From: Cellvibrio sp. OA-2007 | GTDB taxonomy: Bacteria; Pseudomonadota; Gammaproteobacteria; Pseudomonadales; Cellvibrionaceae | DNA: 64,000 nt | Direction of reading: 5' to 3' | Assembly: GCF_000953825.1 (NCBI RefSeq) | Contig: NZ_BBUL01000088.1 | Location: 62,001-126,000 of the forward strand | Notes under the pieces: generated by a model | What the model saw: the letters and a program-made list of their open reading frames with translations, nothing else | What the model was told of the DNA's origin: nothing | Database searches by the model: none | Position numbers and translations under genes: made by a program | Shown here: piece by piece, positions 26,314 through 35,890 of the stretch | Layout: each line of letters begins with the position of its first letter | Position numbering within the stretch: position 1 is the first letter of the stretch

Positions 26314-28291
26314 ATTGTTTCGACGAACGAATAGCAGGTACGGGTGATGGGCGCCCCAAATAATATCCCTGCATAGAGACGATCCCTAACTTAAGTAACT
26401 TATCAAACTGCGCTGCGGACTCGACCCCTTCCACCACTACTTTCAAACCCATTTTCTGTGCAATTAACATTGCGCTTTCGATGATCACCAAGCCTTGCTT
26501 GTCGAGCTGCGCAGTAAACGAGCGATCAATTTTAATTCCCGTAACGGGAAATTCATGCAGGCGCGAAAGCGATGAATAACCAGTACCAAAGTCATCAATA
26601 TAAACCTCAACTCCAAAACTGCGCAGCTGTGTTACGGTTTCCAAGGTCGTATCTAAATGCGCCTCACCAAATAAACTCTCAGTCACTTCCAAAATCAATG
26701 CATCCGGTGGGAACGCGGTCTCCTGCAAAATACTAATTACACGCGCCGAAAAATTTTGCGCAAGCAACTGCTTGATAGAGACATTGATCGCCAACTTAAT
26801 CGCGGAGTCTTGCTGGCGCCACTCACGCGCCTTACTGCAGGATTGATATAAAACCCAATCACCTAGCGCGATAATACGATCAGTCTCTTCCGCCAAATAG
26901 ATAAATTCACATGGGTCTATCACCCCCAAGGAGGGATGATGCCAGCGCGACAACACCTCCAAGGTTTCAACCTCATTAGTGAGCGCATTAACGATGGGTT
27001 GATAAGCAAGTGTTAATTCATTTTGTTTAATAGCGTCAGATAAAGCACGACCAAGATCAAAACGCCGCTTCTGGGTCTCAGCATAAATATCGTTATAAAT
27101 GAGACTATTTCCGCGACCATTGCGCTTCACTTCTGCAACCGTTAAATCGGCTGCATGAATAATATCTTGAAAATTTATCGCATCGGTCGGGAAGTACGCC
27201 ATGCCAACACTCAGGCCAACACCCAGTGATTCATCGCGAATACAAAGCGGGGCGATCGCAGCATCTATAAGCTGTCTTGCCAGTGTTTCAGCACGCTCAC
27301 GCGTATTATCGGCCTGCGCAGTAACCAATAAAAATTCATCGCCTCCCCAACGCGCGAGAATAGCATCATCAGGACAAACCTCGTTAAAACGATAGGCAAT
27401 CATACGCAGCACCTGATCGCCAACTTCATGCCCTAAAGCATCATTAATTTGTTTAAATCGATCTAAATCCAGAAATAGAATGGCGGCTTCTTGTGGGTTA
27501 TCGGCATGCAGTTTTTTCTCCATCCAATCAATTAACCCAAGCCGATTAGGTAAGCCGGTCAGTGCATCATTGTGTGCAATGCGCTCAAGCGCACTGGTTC
27601 GCTGTTGAACACGCAACTCAAGCTCTGCATTTAAATGTTGCAAATTATTAATCAGTTGTTTGTTTTCCATTTGCAGCGTCAAGCTTTTTAACAGCACATA
27701 ATGATTATTTCGGTGACTGATAATCATTGCGACCCAAAAAACCAACCCCAGCACAGAGAATACCCAGTGTTCGCTAGCCACCCAATAAATAATCACCGAG
27801 GTAAATAACAACAAAATTGTGATGTAAATTCGGCCCGCATATTTCAACGGCGCGGTGATACCTGTAGCGCCACCAGCCAATGCAGAGATAATGACTATGA
27901 CAGTAAATTTTGCCTCTGAGGTAGCCAATTGAAAGGTGATAAAAACCATTGCCACCCATATCAAAGCGGCAGAGTGAAGCCCCAAAGTATAAAGCAACAC
28001 CCAGCCACCCACCTTAGCCTGCTCACGACTCTCATTTGCACAATAGCGCTGAAAGAAAAACCAGCACAACAATCGCAACCCGCTTAGCACAAACACCAAT
28101 GCCAACCAAACCTGAAGATAGCTAACGCCATCGGCATATAATAAAAATGCCACTCCGAGCGTAGCGGCAATATTTACACCGAGCATGGCGGGAAGATTTT
28201 GGTAGGCCAAAGCCGCAAGCTGCATCTCGACCAATGTATGCTGATCGGTAGCACGGCGATTAGGAAATGCTTGAGCTTTCTGTGTGAACAT
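26312..28291 (-). CDS. Membrane GGDEF-EAL protein (cyclic di-GMP turnover)
   Basis: 659 residues. The N-terminus has six or so membrane helices (about 35-205), then a short coiled coil, a GGDEF domain (about 243-400, with DALTGLPNR and an intact WGGDEF at about 315), and an EAL domain (about 420-655). The EAL motif reads EVL; DDFGTGYSS, KIDRSF and VVEGVE are intact, so phosphodiesterase activity is plausible. It is a single gene, convergent with the membrane protein to its left. The sensory input is unknown. Confidence 0.9.
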   Translation of the reverse strand: MFTQKAQAFPNRRATDQHTLVEMQLAALAYQNLPAMLGVNIAATLGVAFLLYADGVSYLQVWLALVFVLSGLRLLCWFFFQRYCANESREQAKVGGWVLLYTLGLHSAALIWVAMVFITFQLATSEAKFTVIVIISALAGGATGITAPLKYAGRIYITILLLFTSVIIYWVASEHWVFSVLGLVFWVAMIISHRNNHYVLLKSLTLQMENKQLINNLQHLNAELELRVQQRTSALERIAHNDALTGLPNRLGLIDWMEKKLHADNPQEAAILFLDLDRFKQINDALGHEVGDQVLRMIAYRFNEVCPDDAILARWGGDEFLLVTAQADNTRERAETLARQLIDAAIAPLCIRDESLGVGLSVGMAYFPTDAINFQDIIHAADLTVAEVKRNGRGNSLIYNDIYAETQKRRFDLGRALSDAIKQNELTLAYQPIVNALTNEVETLEVLSRWHHPSLGVIDPCEFIYLAEETDRIIALGDWVLYQSCSKAREWRQQDSAIKLAINVSIKQLLAQNFSARVISILQETAFPPDALILEVTESLFGEAHLDTTLETVTQLRSFGVEVYIDDFGTGYSSLSRLHEFPVTGIKIDRSFTAQLDKQGLVIIESAMLIAQKMGLKVVVEGVESAAQFDKLLKLGIVSMQGYYLGRPSPVPAIRSSKQ

Positions 28292-28475
28292 TATGGGGTT
28301 CTAAGCACGTGAAGCACCCGTAAAGGCATGTAGTAATAGAAAACGGCTGTTTTAAGCTTAGCGCAGTTTTTGTCTATCGCGCGCTAATTAAGGTTAGCGC
28401 GCAGGGAGAAAATCAAACGATATAGAGATGGGGCGCATTCGCCCCTATCAAAAGCAGGAGTAACAGGCAACAAAC

Positions 28476-29705
28476 TTACAGCAAATTATCCCTTTCCCTA
28501 AAGCCCAACAAATACAAAATCGCATCCAACCCCAAGTTGGAAATGTTGTGTTCCGCCGAGGCTTTTACTAACGGTTTTGCGCGGAAGGCGACGCCGAGGC
28601 CGGCGACGCTGAGCATGGGTAAATCATTGGCGCCATCGCCGACGGCGATGACTTGCTCCAGCGCAATGCCCTCTTGTTTGGCGAGCATAGCAAGCAGTTC
28701 AGCTTTGCGTTGGCCATCGACGACTATGCCTTTTACTTCGCCAGTGACTTTGCCATCGACAATATCCAACTCGTTGGCGTAGACGTAATCGATACCGAGT
28801 TTATTTTGCAGGTAGCGACCAAAATAATTAAATCCGCCGGATAAAATTGCGGTTTTGTAACCGAGTTTTTTGAGCGATGAAATTAATTTTTCCGCGCCTT
28901 CGGTGATGCGCAATTGATCGGCGATACCGGCGAGCACCGATTCATCCAACCCTTTCAGCAGTGCCATGCGGCGCGCGAAACTTTGTTTGAAATCCAATTC
29001 GCCGCGCATCGCCGCTTCGGTAATTTCAGATACTTGCTCGCCCACTCCAGCGGCTTTGGCCAGTTCGTCAATCACTTCAGCTTCAATCAGGGTTGAATCC
29101 ATATCGAAACAGACCAGGCGGCGATTGCGGCGATAAACCGTGTCGCGCTGGAATGCGACATCGATATTCAACCGCGCCGACAACTCCATAAAATCGGCGC
29201 GCAGTGCAGTCAAATCGGCGGGCGAACCGCGCATAGAAAATTCCACGCAGGCGCTGCCCTGATTTGCGTCGCTAATCGCCAAATCAGCAAGCGGTACACG
29301 GCCAGATAAACGGCTCACTGTGTCGATATTTAAACCGTGTTGGGAGGTGATCCCGGTCAATTCGGCAATCATCGCCGCATCAATCTGGCGCGCAATCAAG
29401 GTCACTATGTGGCGAGTTTTGCCCTGCTGCTCAGCCCAATGCTCGTAGCTGTCGGGGGCGATGGTTTGAAAACGCACCTGAATACTAAATGGCTCGGTGG
29501 CTTGTTGGATTTGGTCGAGCAGTTGTATGCGCGCTTCGGCAGCAATACGCAACTCCACTAAAATGCCCAGCGCGAGGGTATCGTGAATCACCGCCTGGCC
29601 TATATCCAACACGCGGGCGCCGCAGCGGGCAAGCACATTGGTGATGGCATGAGTGACACCGGGCTGATCCTGACCCGACGCGTTAATCAATAAAAGTTCG
29701 TTCAC
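28476..29705 (-). CDS. serB: Phosphoserine phosphatase
   Basis: 409 residues. Two N-terminal ACT-like domains (about 1-175) precede a HAD phosphatase core: FDMDSTLIEAEVID (catalytic Asp), ILSGGF (motif II Ser), Lys in GQRKAELL and GDGANDLPML (metal-binding Asp pair). It releases serine from phosphoserine, the last step of serine synthesis. The start is GTG at 29705 behind AGAGAGG. It is divergent from the ytjB-like gene, the same arrangement as in E. coli. Confidence 0.95.
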   Translation of the reverse strand: MNELLLINASGQDQPGVTHAITNVLARCGARVLDIGQAVIHDTLALGILVELRIAAEARIQLLDQIQQATEPFSIQVRFQTIAPDSYEHWAEQQGKTRHIVTLIARQIDAAMIAELTGITSQHGLNIDTVSRLSGRVPLADLAISDANQGSACVEFSMRGSPADLTALRADFMELSARLNIDVAFQRDTVYRRNRRLVCFDMDSTLIEAEVIDELAKAAGVGEQVSEITEAAMRGELDFKQSFARRMALLKGLDESVLAGIADQLRITEGAEKLISSLKKLGYKTAILSGGFNYFGRYLQNKLGIDYVYANELDIVDGKVTGEVKGIVVDGQRKAELLAMLAKQEGIALEQVIAVGDGANDLPMLSVAGLGVAFRAKPLVKASAEHNISNLGLDAILYLLGFRERDNLL

Positions 29706-30046
29706 AGAGCCTCTCTACTGTCTGTAGGCTTTAGGGGGAGCCAGCCAAATAGATCACTTGATGGTGTAAGCTGGGGCGATTGCGCAAGGCGCGCATTCTA
29801 CCCCAAGTCGCCAATGCACGCTAAGCCAAAGCTGTTAGTCCCACCACTAGGAGTCGGTGGAGCGCCGACTTAGCAGGCGCAAGCAACTTAGGCTAGAATG
29901 CGATTCCACACGACACTCGCGCTTGCGCGCTTACTTGGGCGCATAATTTACTTCGGCGCATAATTAAGAGTGCCGTAACACTGACCCTGGCAGGAACTGG
30001 GGTTGAACCATGAACGCAACACCCAGAGCACGGACTTAACCAAAAA
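29706..30046. other. Divergent promoter region of serB and the ytjB-like gene
   Basis: About 340 bp. It contains a 17-bp tandem duplication, TTACTTGGGCGCATAAT followed by TTACTTCGGCGCATAAT (29931-29964, one mismatch). No gene is visible. Confidence 0.45.
29931..29964. repeat. 17-bp tandem repeat, two units
   Basis: Two adjacent 17-mers differing at one position (TTACTTGGGC... and TTACTTCGGC...), 83 bp before the ytjB-like start. Confidence 0.8.
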
Positions 30047-31192
30047 ATGGCATTGATCAACACCTATCGCAGCTACCCACAACTCAGCCTTTGCAGCCTG
30101 TTACTGATCGCCCTCGGCGCTTTTGGCGCTTGGGCATATATCTACAACAGCGAACACAACCAGCGCGAGCAAATCGGCCACTACGGGCAAGTACTCGCCA
30201 ACAGCGCCGCGCGCCAAGCAGTGAACGCGACCTTGCAGCAAGATCTGGTCAGCCTGCAGGCGATCCTATTGGAAGTTGGCCAATACCCTAATGTGATTGG
30301 TGCGACCATCCACAATGTGGAAAATAAATTGTTGGTGCAGAGCGGTTTTAAACCGAATCAGGAAATTACCGGGCACCGCTACAGTTTTTCTGCGCCTATC
30401 GCGCTGCACAATAATGTCGCGGGTTATTTGGAGGTTACTCTTGATGTTCCGCTTCACTCCGAGCGCGACTATCGCTTTTTTATGCTGTGGATGGCGGCGA
30501 TATTTTGCTCCCTGCTGGTGATTTGGTGGTCAATCCAGCGTCAGTGGTGGTCGCAGTTAAAAGATAAGTTGCCCACCGCGAGTGAAATAGTCACCGCCGT
30601 AGTAGAAAAAATGCCGACCATTGAAGATGTGCCAGAGCCAGAGCCGGACTTACCTAAACAAGTGTCGGTGCGGTTGAGTTTAAACATTGTAAATATGGGC
30701 AAACTCTACCAACAATTAAACAGCGAAAGTTTTGCCAATGTGTTGCGCCGCTTTGAAAAACAATTGCAGGGCGTGTTGAATTTGTACAGCGGTGAACGGC
30801 AAATGTTATCAGGTGAGACATTGATTATCGATTTCACCGGCGAAGCATTTTATGAATGCAGCTTCCGCGCCGTGTGCGCCGCGCAACTATTAAATAGCCT
30901 CACCAGCCAAAGCCCCAGCCCGCGTTTGCATTTAGCCGCTGCGGTGCATGAATTATCGGCACCAGTGAGTTCCAATAAATCGCTGCTGAAAGATTTTGTG
31001 GTGCAACACAACAATCATTTAAAACCCGATAAAGGCGAAATTTTAATTAGCCAACGCTTGATAGACCACGAGCTGCAGGAACATTTAGAAATCGTCAGCG
31101 ACAGCGGCAAACTGGTGGGATTAAAAGCCCCCTATGCAGCGCTGCTGGCAAAACAGGAAGAACAACTGGTGGGGGCAACTGTCTCTAGTTAA
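30047..31192 (+). CDS. AhpA/YtjB-family membrane protein
   Basis: 381 residues. A first membrane helix (about 14-34), a periplasmic domain (about 35-145), a second helix (about 148-167) and a cytoplasmic C-terminal half with a degenerate adenylate-cyclase-like look. The position divergent from serB and the two-helix layout match YtjB (SMP) of E. coli. Function unknown in the family; a sensor-like role is inferred from the topology. Confidence 0.75.
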   Translation: MALINTYRSYPQLSLCSLLLIALGAFGAWAYIYNSEHNQREQIGHYGQVLANSAARQAVNATLQQDLVSLQAILLEVGQYPNVIGATIHNVENKLLVQSGFKPNQEITGHRYSFSAPIALHNNVAGYLEVTLDVPLHSERDYRFFMLWMAAIFCSLLVIWWSIQRQWWSQLKDKLPTASEIVTAVVEKMPTIEDVPEPEPDLPKQVSVRLSLNIVNMGKLYQQLNSESFANVLRRFEKQLQGVLNLYSGERQMLSGETLIIDFTGEAFYECSFRAVCAAQLLNSLTSQSPSPRLHLAAAVHELSAPVSSNKSLLKDFVVQHNNHLKPDKGEILISQRLIDHELQEHLEIVSDSGKLVGLKAPYAALLAKQEEQLVGATVSS

Positions 31193-31236
31193 AAACTGTC
31201 ATCATCCCCCCAAGCGCACCAAATTACTCAGGGAGT

Positions 31237-31312
31237 CGTCATCCTCGCGTAGCGGGGATCCATAGGTCTTAAAACAAAGTCAAAAACTGGACTCCCGCAC
31301 GCGGGAGTGACG
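31237..31312. repeat. Dispersed double-hairpin repeat, copy B
   Basis: A 76-bp copy in the opposite orientation to copy A (CGTCATCC...GTGACG). Its left hairpin is imperfect (ATCCTCGCGTAGCGGGGAT). Confidence 0.82.
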
Positions 31313-31376
31313 ACGGAGAGATAACTCCCGGAAGTGGGAGCGACGATGGAGAGATAACTCCCGGAAGTGGGAGTGA
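31311..31376. repeat. Tandem extension of repeat copy B
   Basis: Two units of 30 and 33 bp, each ending in ACTCCCGGAAGTGGGAG, a weakened form of the right-hand hairpin of copy B, separated by CGACGATGGAGAGAT. This looks like local amplification of half an element. Confidence 0.75.
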
Positions 31377-31521
31377 CAACAGTTAGATTGCGCGAGAGTA
31401 ACGGCTGACACACAATGAACTTCGGCCAGCCACTGTCACACACCCGCAACAATTCCATCACATAACTGTCACGCAGCCGTCATAACCTTGCAGCATCGCC
31501 CATCGCAAAGTTGTGACTACT

Positions 31522-33306
31522 ATGCTCAATATCGAACAGTCCATCAGCACCAAATTCCCCGGCTTTACCCAGCAGTCGCCGATAGTGCGCAACTCCACGC
31601 TGAGTATTTTGCGCAAGCTGACCCACGAAAAAGAAATCAATGCCTTTTTGCGCGAGCATGAGGGCAACCGCGGAATCGATTTTATCGACCGGATTTTTGA
31701 ATATTTCAATTTTAGTTACAGCATCTCCCAGCGCGAACGCAACAATATTCCCGCGCAAGGGCGCGTCATCATTATCGCCAATCACCCCATTGGTTCGCTC
31801 GATGGTTTAGCCCTACTGCGTTTGGTCAGCGAAGTGCGTAAAGACGTAAAAATTATCGCCAACGATATGCTCATGGCGTTTGAGCCGCTGCACGATCTGC
31901 TGCTACCGCTGGATAATATGACCCGCGCCGCTTACAAACAGAGTTACAAAAATATTTTGCAGGCGCTCAATAACGAAGAGGCGATTATTATTTTCCCGGC
32001 GGGTGAAGTATCCCGCGCGAGCCCCACAGGGATTAAAGATGGAAAATGGCAAGCGGGCTTTTTGCACTTTGCACGCAAAACCAAATCCCCTCTGCTGCCT
32101 ATTTTTGTCTCTGCAAAAAATTCCATGCTGTTCTACAGCGCGTCGATGATTTTTAAACCCCTGGCGACTGCCCTGCTCGCCCACGAAATGTTTAACAAGC
32201 GCTCGGCAGAAATAAAATTCCGCGTGGGTGAAGTGATTCCCCACCACGCACTGGAATCTGATCAGCTCGCCGACAAAGCTTTAATCAAACGCCTGAAAAA
32301 ACACGTTTACAAAATCGGCAAAGGTATTTCCTCTAAGAAAAAAAGCGCGCCGGTATTTGTCACCGAAAAAACCATCGCCCACCCGGAAGATCGCGCCGCG
32401 CTGAAAAAAGAATTCAAAACCGCACAATTAATTGGCAGCACCCGCGACAACCACAAAATATTCCTGTGCGATTACGATCAACACCCCGTAGTGTTGCGCG
32501 AAATTGGCCGCTTGCGCGAGCAGACGTTTCGCCTGGTGGGCGAAGGTACCGGCAGCAGACGCGATCTGGACAAGTACGATCACTACTATCGCCACCTGGT
32601 ATTGTGGGATGAAGAAAAACTCTGTATAGCAGGCGCCTATCGCTTGGGTGAAGCGCACAAGTTGATGAAGAAAAAGGGCGCAAAATCACTCTATACCGCT
32701 GAACTGTTTGAATTTAATCCTTCGCTTACGCCCTACCTTGAACAAGGTTTGGAATTAGGCCGCAGTTTTGTGCACCCGGATTACTGGGGCAAAGCCAGTT
32801 TGGATTATTTATGGCAGGGCTTGGGGGCATATTTATCGCACCACCCACAAGTACGTTTTGTGTTTGGCCCGGTAAGCATGAGTGCGCACTATCCAAAAGC
32901 ATTGCGCGATTTGCTGGTGTTTTATTACGAACGCTACTACTCAGTAAAAAATGCCAACGATGAAAATCTCGCCGAAGGCAATCACCCTCACGAGATTGAA
33001 GAAGATGTGTTGATCGATTTGCAACATCGCTTTGCAAAATTAAACAGTGAAGAAGGGTTTGAATTGCTGCAAGAAGAATTCAAAAAGCACGACTGTAAAA
33101 TTCCCGTGTTGTTTAAACAGTACGCCAGCCTCTACGAAGAAGGCGGCTACCATTTGCTCGCGTTCAGTGTGGACTCGGAATTCGGCAATTGCGTGGATGG
33201 TTTATTTATGGGGGATTTAACCTGCATGAAAGCCGCAAAACGCGCGCGCTACTTACCTGTGCAGAATCACTTGGAATCCGCCACTGTGCCAAAATCACTG
33301 GGCTGA
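31522..33306 (+). CDS. olsF: Bifunctional acyltransferase, OlsF-like (ornithine lipid synthesis)
   Basis: 594 residues. The N-terminal half is a PlsC-type O-acyltransferase (IIANHPIGSLDG, an H-x5-D variant; FPAGEVSR). The C-terminal half (about 300-470) resembles OlsB-type GNAT N-acyltransferases (LREIGRLREQTFR, ELGRSFVHPDYWG, FGPVSMS). This order is that of OlsF, which makes phosphorus-free ornithine lipids by N- then O-acylation. GTG at 31513 is an alternative start. Its 3' end overlaps the convergent gene by 40 bp. The OlsF role is inferred from architecture; other amino lipids are possible. Confidence 0.75.
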   Translation: MLNIEQSISTKFPGFTQQSPIVRNSTLSILRKLTHEKEINAFLREHEGNRGIDFIDRIFEYFNFSYSISQRERNNIPAQGRVIIIANHPIGSLDGLALLRLVSEVRKDVKIIANDMLMAFEPLHDLLLPLDNMTRAAYKQSYKNILQALNNEEAIIIFPAGEVSRASPTGIKDGKWQAGFLHFARKTKSPLLPIFVSAKNSMLFYSASMIFKPLATALLAHEMFNKRSAEIKFRVGEVIPHHALESDQLADKALIKRLKKHVYKIGKGISSKKKSAPVFVTEKTIAHPEDRAALKKEFKTAQLIGSTRDNHKIFLCDYDQHPVVLREIGRLREQTFRLVGEGTGSRRDLDKYDHYYRHLVLWDEEKLCIAGAYRLGEAHKLMKKKGAKSLYTAELFEFNPSLTPYLEQGLELGRSFVHPDYWGKASLDYLWQGLGAYLSHHPQVRFVFGPVSMSAHYPKALRDLLVFYYERYYSVKNANDENLAEGNHPHEIEEDVLIDLQHRFAKLNSEEGFELLQEEFKKHDCKIPVLFKQYASLYEEGGYHLLAFSVDSEFGNCVDGLFMGDLTCMKAAKRARYLPVQNHLESATVPKSLG

Positions 33307-34172
33307 AACCAATAGCGAAGATCGCTTTCATTGGAAAAATCTGGCAAATAATTATTGGGAATCACCAGCAGGCGCTTGGGCGTAGTACCCCCAAGCGGGA
33401 AAGCACCGCGCGTGTGCTCGTGTAGTTTCATGTAGGCGAGCAGCTCACCTTCATCAATCATTTTTTCCAATCCATCCCGCAGCCACTGCGCCAGCTCTTT
33501 ATTGTCTTTATGCACAAAAAAATAGGCGGCAAATGGGTAGTGCAATATGAGTGGTTTATACACCATGAGTGTTGGGTAACTTGCTGTGCGTTTGGCGATC
33601 TCCACCTGCGCCTCATGATAACCGCGCGGAAAATAATCACAGCGACCTGCAGCCACTTGTTTAAATAAACTCTCGTAATTAACACTGGTGACCAACGGCA
33701 ATTTCGCATCACGAAAAACGCCGGCATCCACCCAATGGGCATCTTGGCAGGCGGCTAAACGGGACAAATCGGCCAGCGTCTTTACCGAATCAAAGTCGGC
33801 CAAACTATTTTTGCGAATAATAAATTGTCGATAACCCACCAAGCCTCGCTCAAGCGGAATAGGAACAACCAATAAATCGCGCGCACGCGCTTTGCTCCCT
33901 CCCAACCAAAATATATCAATAGTGCGATTAAGCCTTAGCTCATGAATTCTGCGCTCGGTAGACATGAGAATTGTGGGTTTTAATTGTGGTACAACGCGCC
34001 CCTTAGCGGCTTTCTGCAAGGCTTTTTCCAACAACCCGGTAAAGTAGGAATATGCGGTATCATCGAGCGAGCGAGGCTGGGGAACACGAATTGACGGCAC
34101 CTCTTGTGCAGAGCACACAGCCGAGATAAAAACCAATAACACACTACAAATCGGTATAACCCAACACTTCAT
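33267..34172 (-). CDS. Periplasmic solute-binding-like protein (type 2), function unknown
   Basis: 301 residues. A signal peptide (about 1-22, ending VCSAQ) precedes a two-lobed alpha/beta body in the style of extracellular solute-binding proteins (ELRLNRTIDIFWLGG, VNYESLFKQVAAGRCDYFPRG, AYFFVHKDN). No transporter genes are adjacent, so it may be a stand-alone sensor or signalling binding protein. ATG at 34172 with AGGTG 8 bp upstream was preferred over a TTG two codons earlier. The stop lies inside the 3' end of the OlsF-like gene (antiparallel 40-bp overlap). Confidence 0.7.
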   Translation of the reverse strand: MKCWVIPICSVLLVFISAVCSAQEVPSIRVPQPRSLDDTAYSYFTGLLEKALQKAAKGRVVPQLKPTILMSTERRIHELRLNRTIDIFWLGGSKARARDLLVVPIPLERGLVGYRQFIIRKNSLADFDSVKTLADLSRLAACQDAHWVDAGVFRDAKLPLVTSVNYESLFKQVAAGRCDYFPRGYHEAQVEIAKRTASYPTLMVYKPLILHYPFAAYFFVHKDNKELAQWLRDGLEKMIDEGELLAYMKLHEHTRGAFPLGGTTPKRLLVIPNNYLPDFSNESDLRYWFQPSDFGTVADSK

Positions 34173-34413
34173 AAGCAATCACCTGAATTGGCATCAGCCG
34201 CCCAGCAGACAAATCCAACCCTATTGTTATTATCAATAAATGTCCAACAATCTATCCTGCTTAAAAAACTGAGCTAAAAAACCTATGGGGCATAGTAGAG
34301 TTGCAATCACCCCGAAAGTATAGGTTAATCCGCGTCATTGTCTTGAACCACTGTCCTGAAACTTTGAGCTGCGCTTTTTAATTGCGCCTTCCTCCACAAC
34401 TATAGAGTTTTCT

Positions 34414-35820
34414 ATGCATATTCATATTCTCGGCATTTGCGGCACCTTTATGGGTAGCCTTGCACAACTCGCCAAAGACCTCGGCCACCGCGTCACCGGT
34501 AGCGATGCCAATGTGTATCCGCCTATGAGTACCCAGCTTGAACAAGCGGGCATCGAGTTAATTCAGGGCTTTGACCCAGCGTATTTACAAGCACCACACA
34601 TGCAAACCCCGCCGGATTTAGTGATCATCGGCAATGCCATGAGTCGCGGTAATCCGAGCGTGGAATATGTGCTCGACCAGGGCATCCCCTATACCTCCGG
34701 CCCGCAGTGGCTGCGCGATCATGTCTTGCAAGGCAAATGGGTTTTAGCGGTTGCGGGCACTCACGGCAAAACCACAACCTCGTCGATGCTGGCGTGGATT
34801 TTGGAATACGCGGGCATGGAACCCGGCTATTTGATTGGCGGTGTAACTAAAAACTTCCCCACCTCTGCCCGCTTGGGTGGCACGCCATTTTTTGTGGTGG
34901 AGGCCGATGAATATGACAGCGCGTTTTTTGATAAGCGTTCCAAATTTGTTCACTACAATGCGCGCACGGTGATTTTAAATAATCTCGAATTTGATCACGC
35001 CGATATCTTCCCCGACCTCGCCGCAATCCAAAAACAATTTCATCATTTGGTGCGCACTGTGCCCAACAACGGTGTGTTGATTTCGCCCGTAAATGACAAA
35101 GCCCTTGCGGAAGTTATTCAACAAGGCTGCTGGACACCACAGCAACAATTTGCGGTGATTAATACTGAAAACCCGACGCATGAAAACACCGCAGAATGGC
35201 AAGCCAAGTTATTATCTGCCGATGGTTCATCATTTGCGGTATTACATAACGGCGTAGAAGTGGCGCAAGTAAATTGGGCACAAACTGGCATTCACAGTGT
35301 CAACAATGGCCTGGCAGCGATTATCGCCGCGCGCCATGTTGGCGTAACCCCCGAACACGGCGCAAAAGCGCTGGAGCAATTTGCCGGGGTAAAACGTCGC
35401 ATGGAATTATTGGCCGATGTACATAGCGTAAAAGTCTACGACGATTTCGCCCACCACCCCACCGCCATCAAAACCACCCTCGCTGGTTTACGCGCAAAAG
35501 TCGGCAGCGAAAAAATTATCGCCATCATCGAACCCCGCTCCAACACCATGCGCATGGGCGTGCACAAAAACGCCCTAAACCAAAGCATCACCGATGCAGA
35601 CGATGTACTCTGGTATCAACCCTCCAACGTCGATTGGGCGATGGACGAAGTTGTCAATAAATCCCCCGTCCCCGCAAAACTCCTGCGCGATTTGGATGAA
35701 TTGATTCACTGCGCGATTTCATTGAGCGAAACCAATACCCATATAGTGATTATGAGTAATGGCGGATTTGGTGGGGTGCATCAGAGGTTGATTGAGCAAC
35801 TAAAAAAGCATGCTCTCTAA
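34414..35820 (+). CDS. mpl: UDP-N-acetylmuramate:L-alanyl-gamma-D-glutamyl-meso-diaminopimelate ligase
   Basis: 468 residues, full length. The N-terminal Rossmann-like domain (HILGICGTFMGSLAQLAKDLGH) is followed by the Mur-ligase ATP loop AGTHGKTTT (about 115), VEADEYDSAFFD and the C-terminal YDDFAHHPTAI and EPRSNTMRMG motifs. Mpl reattaches recycled murein tripeptide to UDP-MurNAc in peptidoglycan recycling. Confidence 0.96.
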   Translation: MHIHILGICGTFMGSLAQLAKDLGHRVTGSDANVYPPMSTQLEQAGIELIQGFDPAYLQAPHMQTPPDLVIIGNAMSRGNPSVEYVLDQGIPYTSGPQWLRDHVLQGKWVLAVAGTHGKTTTSSMLAWILEYAGMEPGYLIGGVTKNFPTSARLGGTPFFVVEADEYDSAFFDKRSKFVHYNARTVILNNLEFDHADIFPDLAAIQKQFHHLVRTVPNNGVLISPVNDKALAEVIQQGCWTPQQQFAVINTENPTHENTAEWQAKLLSADGSSFAVLHNGVEVAQVNWAQTGIHSVNNGLAAIIAARHVGVTPEHGAKALEQFAGVKRRMELLADVHSVKVYDDFAHHPTAIKTTLAGLRAKVGSEKIIAIIEPRSNTMRMGVHKNALNQSITDADDVLWYQPSNVDWAMDEVVNKSPVPAKLLRDLDELIHCAISLSETNTHIVIMSNGGFGGVHQRLIEQLKKHAL

Positions 35821-35831
35821 TTAAATTACAA

Positions 35832-35862
35832 CCGTAGGGTGGGTGGAGCGTGAGCGATACCC
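35832..35862. repeat. Short dispersed repeat fragment (GTAGGGTGGGTGGAGCG type)
   Basis: CCGTAGGGTGGGTGGAGC followed by GTGAGCGATACCCGCC. The core resembles half of the GTAGG-type intergenic repeats seen elsewhere in this window. It lies at the left edge of the AT-rich two-gene islet. Confidence 0.5.
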
Positions 35863-35890
35863 GCCGACTCATTAAAAATATGGAAATCAT

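Larger units (their letters stand above)
31193..31521. other. Intergenic region with repeat copy B and a tandem extension
   Basis: About 330 bp between the ytjB-like gene and the acyltransferase gene. It holds dispersed repeat copy B followed by two further degenerate half-elements. I see no gene; open frames here only translate the repeat. Confidence 0.6.

Noticed and set aside
31228-31461. 77-codon open frame with repeated TPTSGSYLS units
   Set aside because: It only translates the repeat copy B tandem array.
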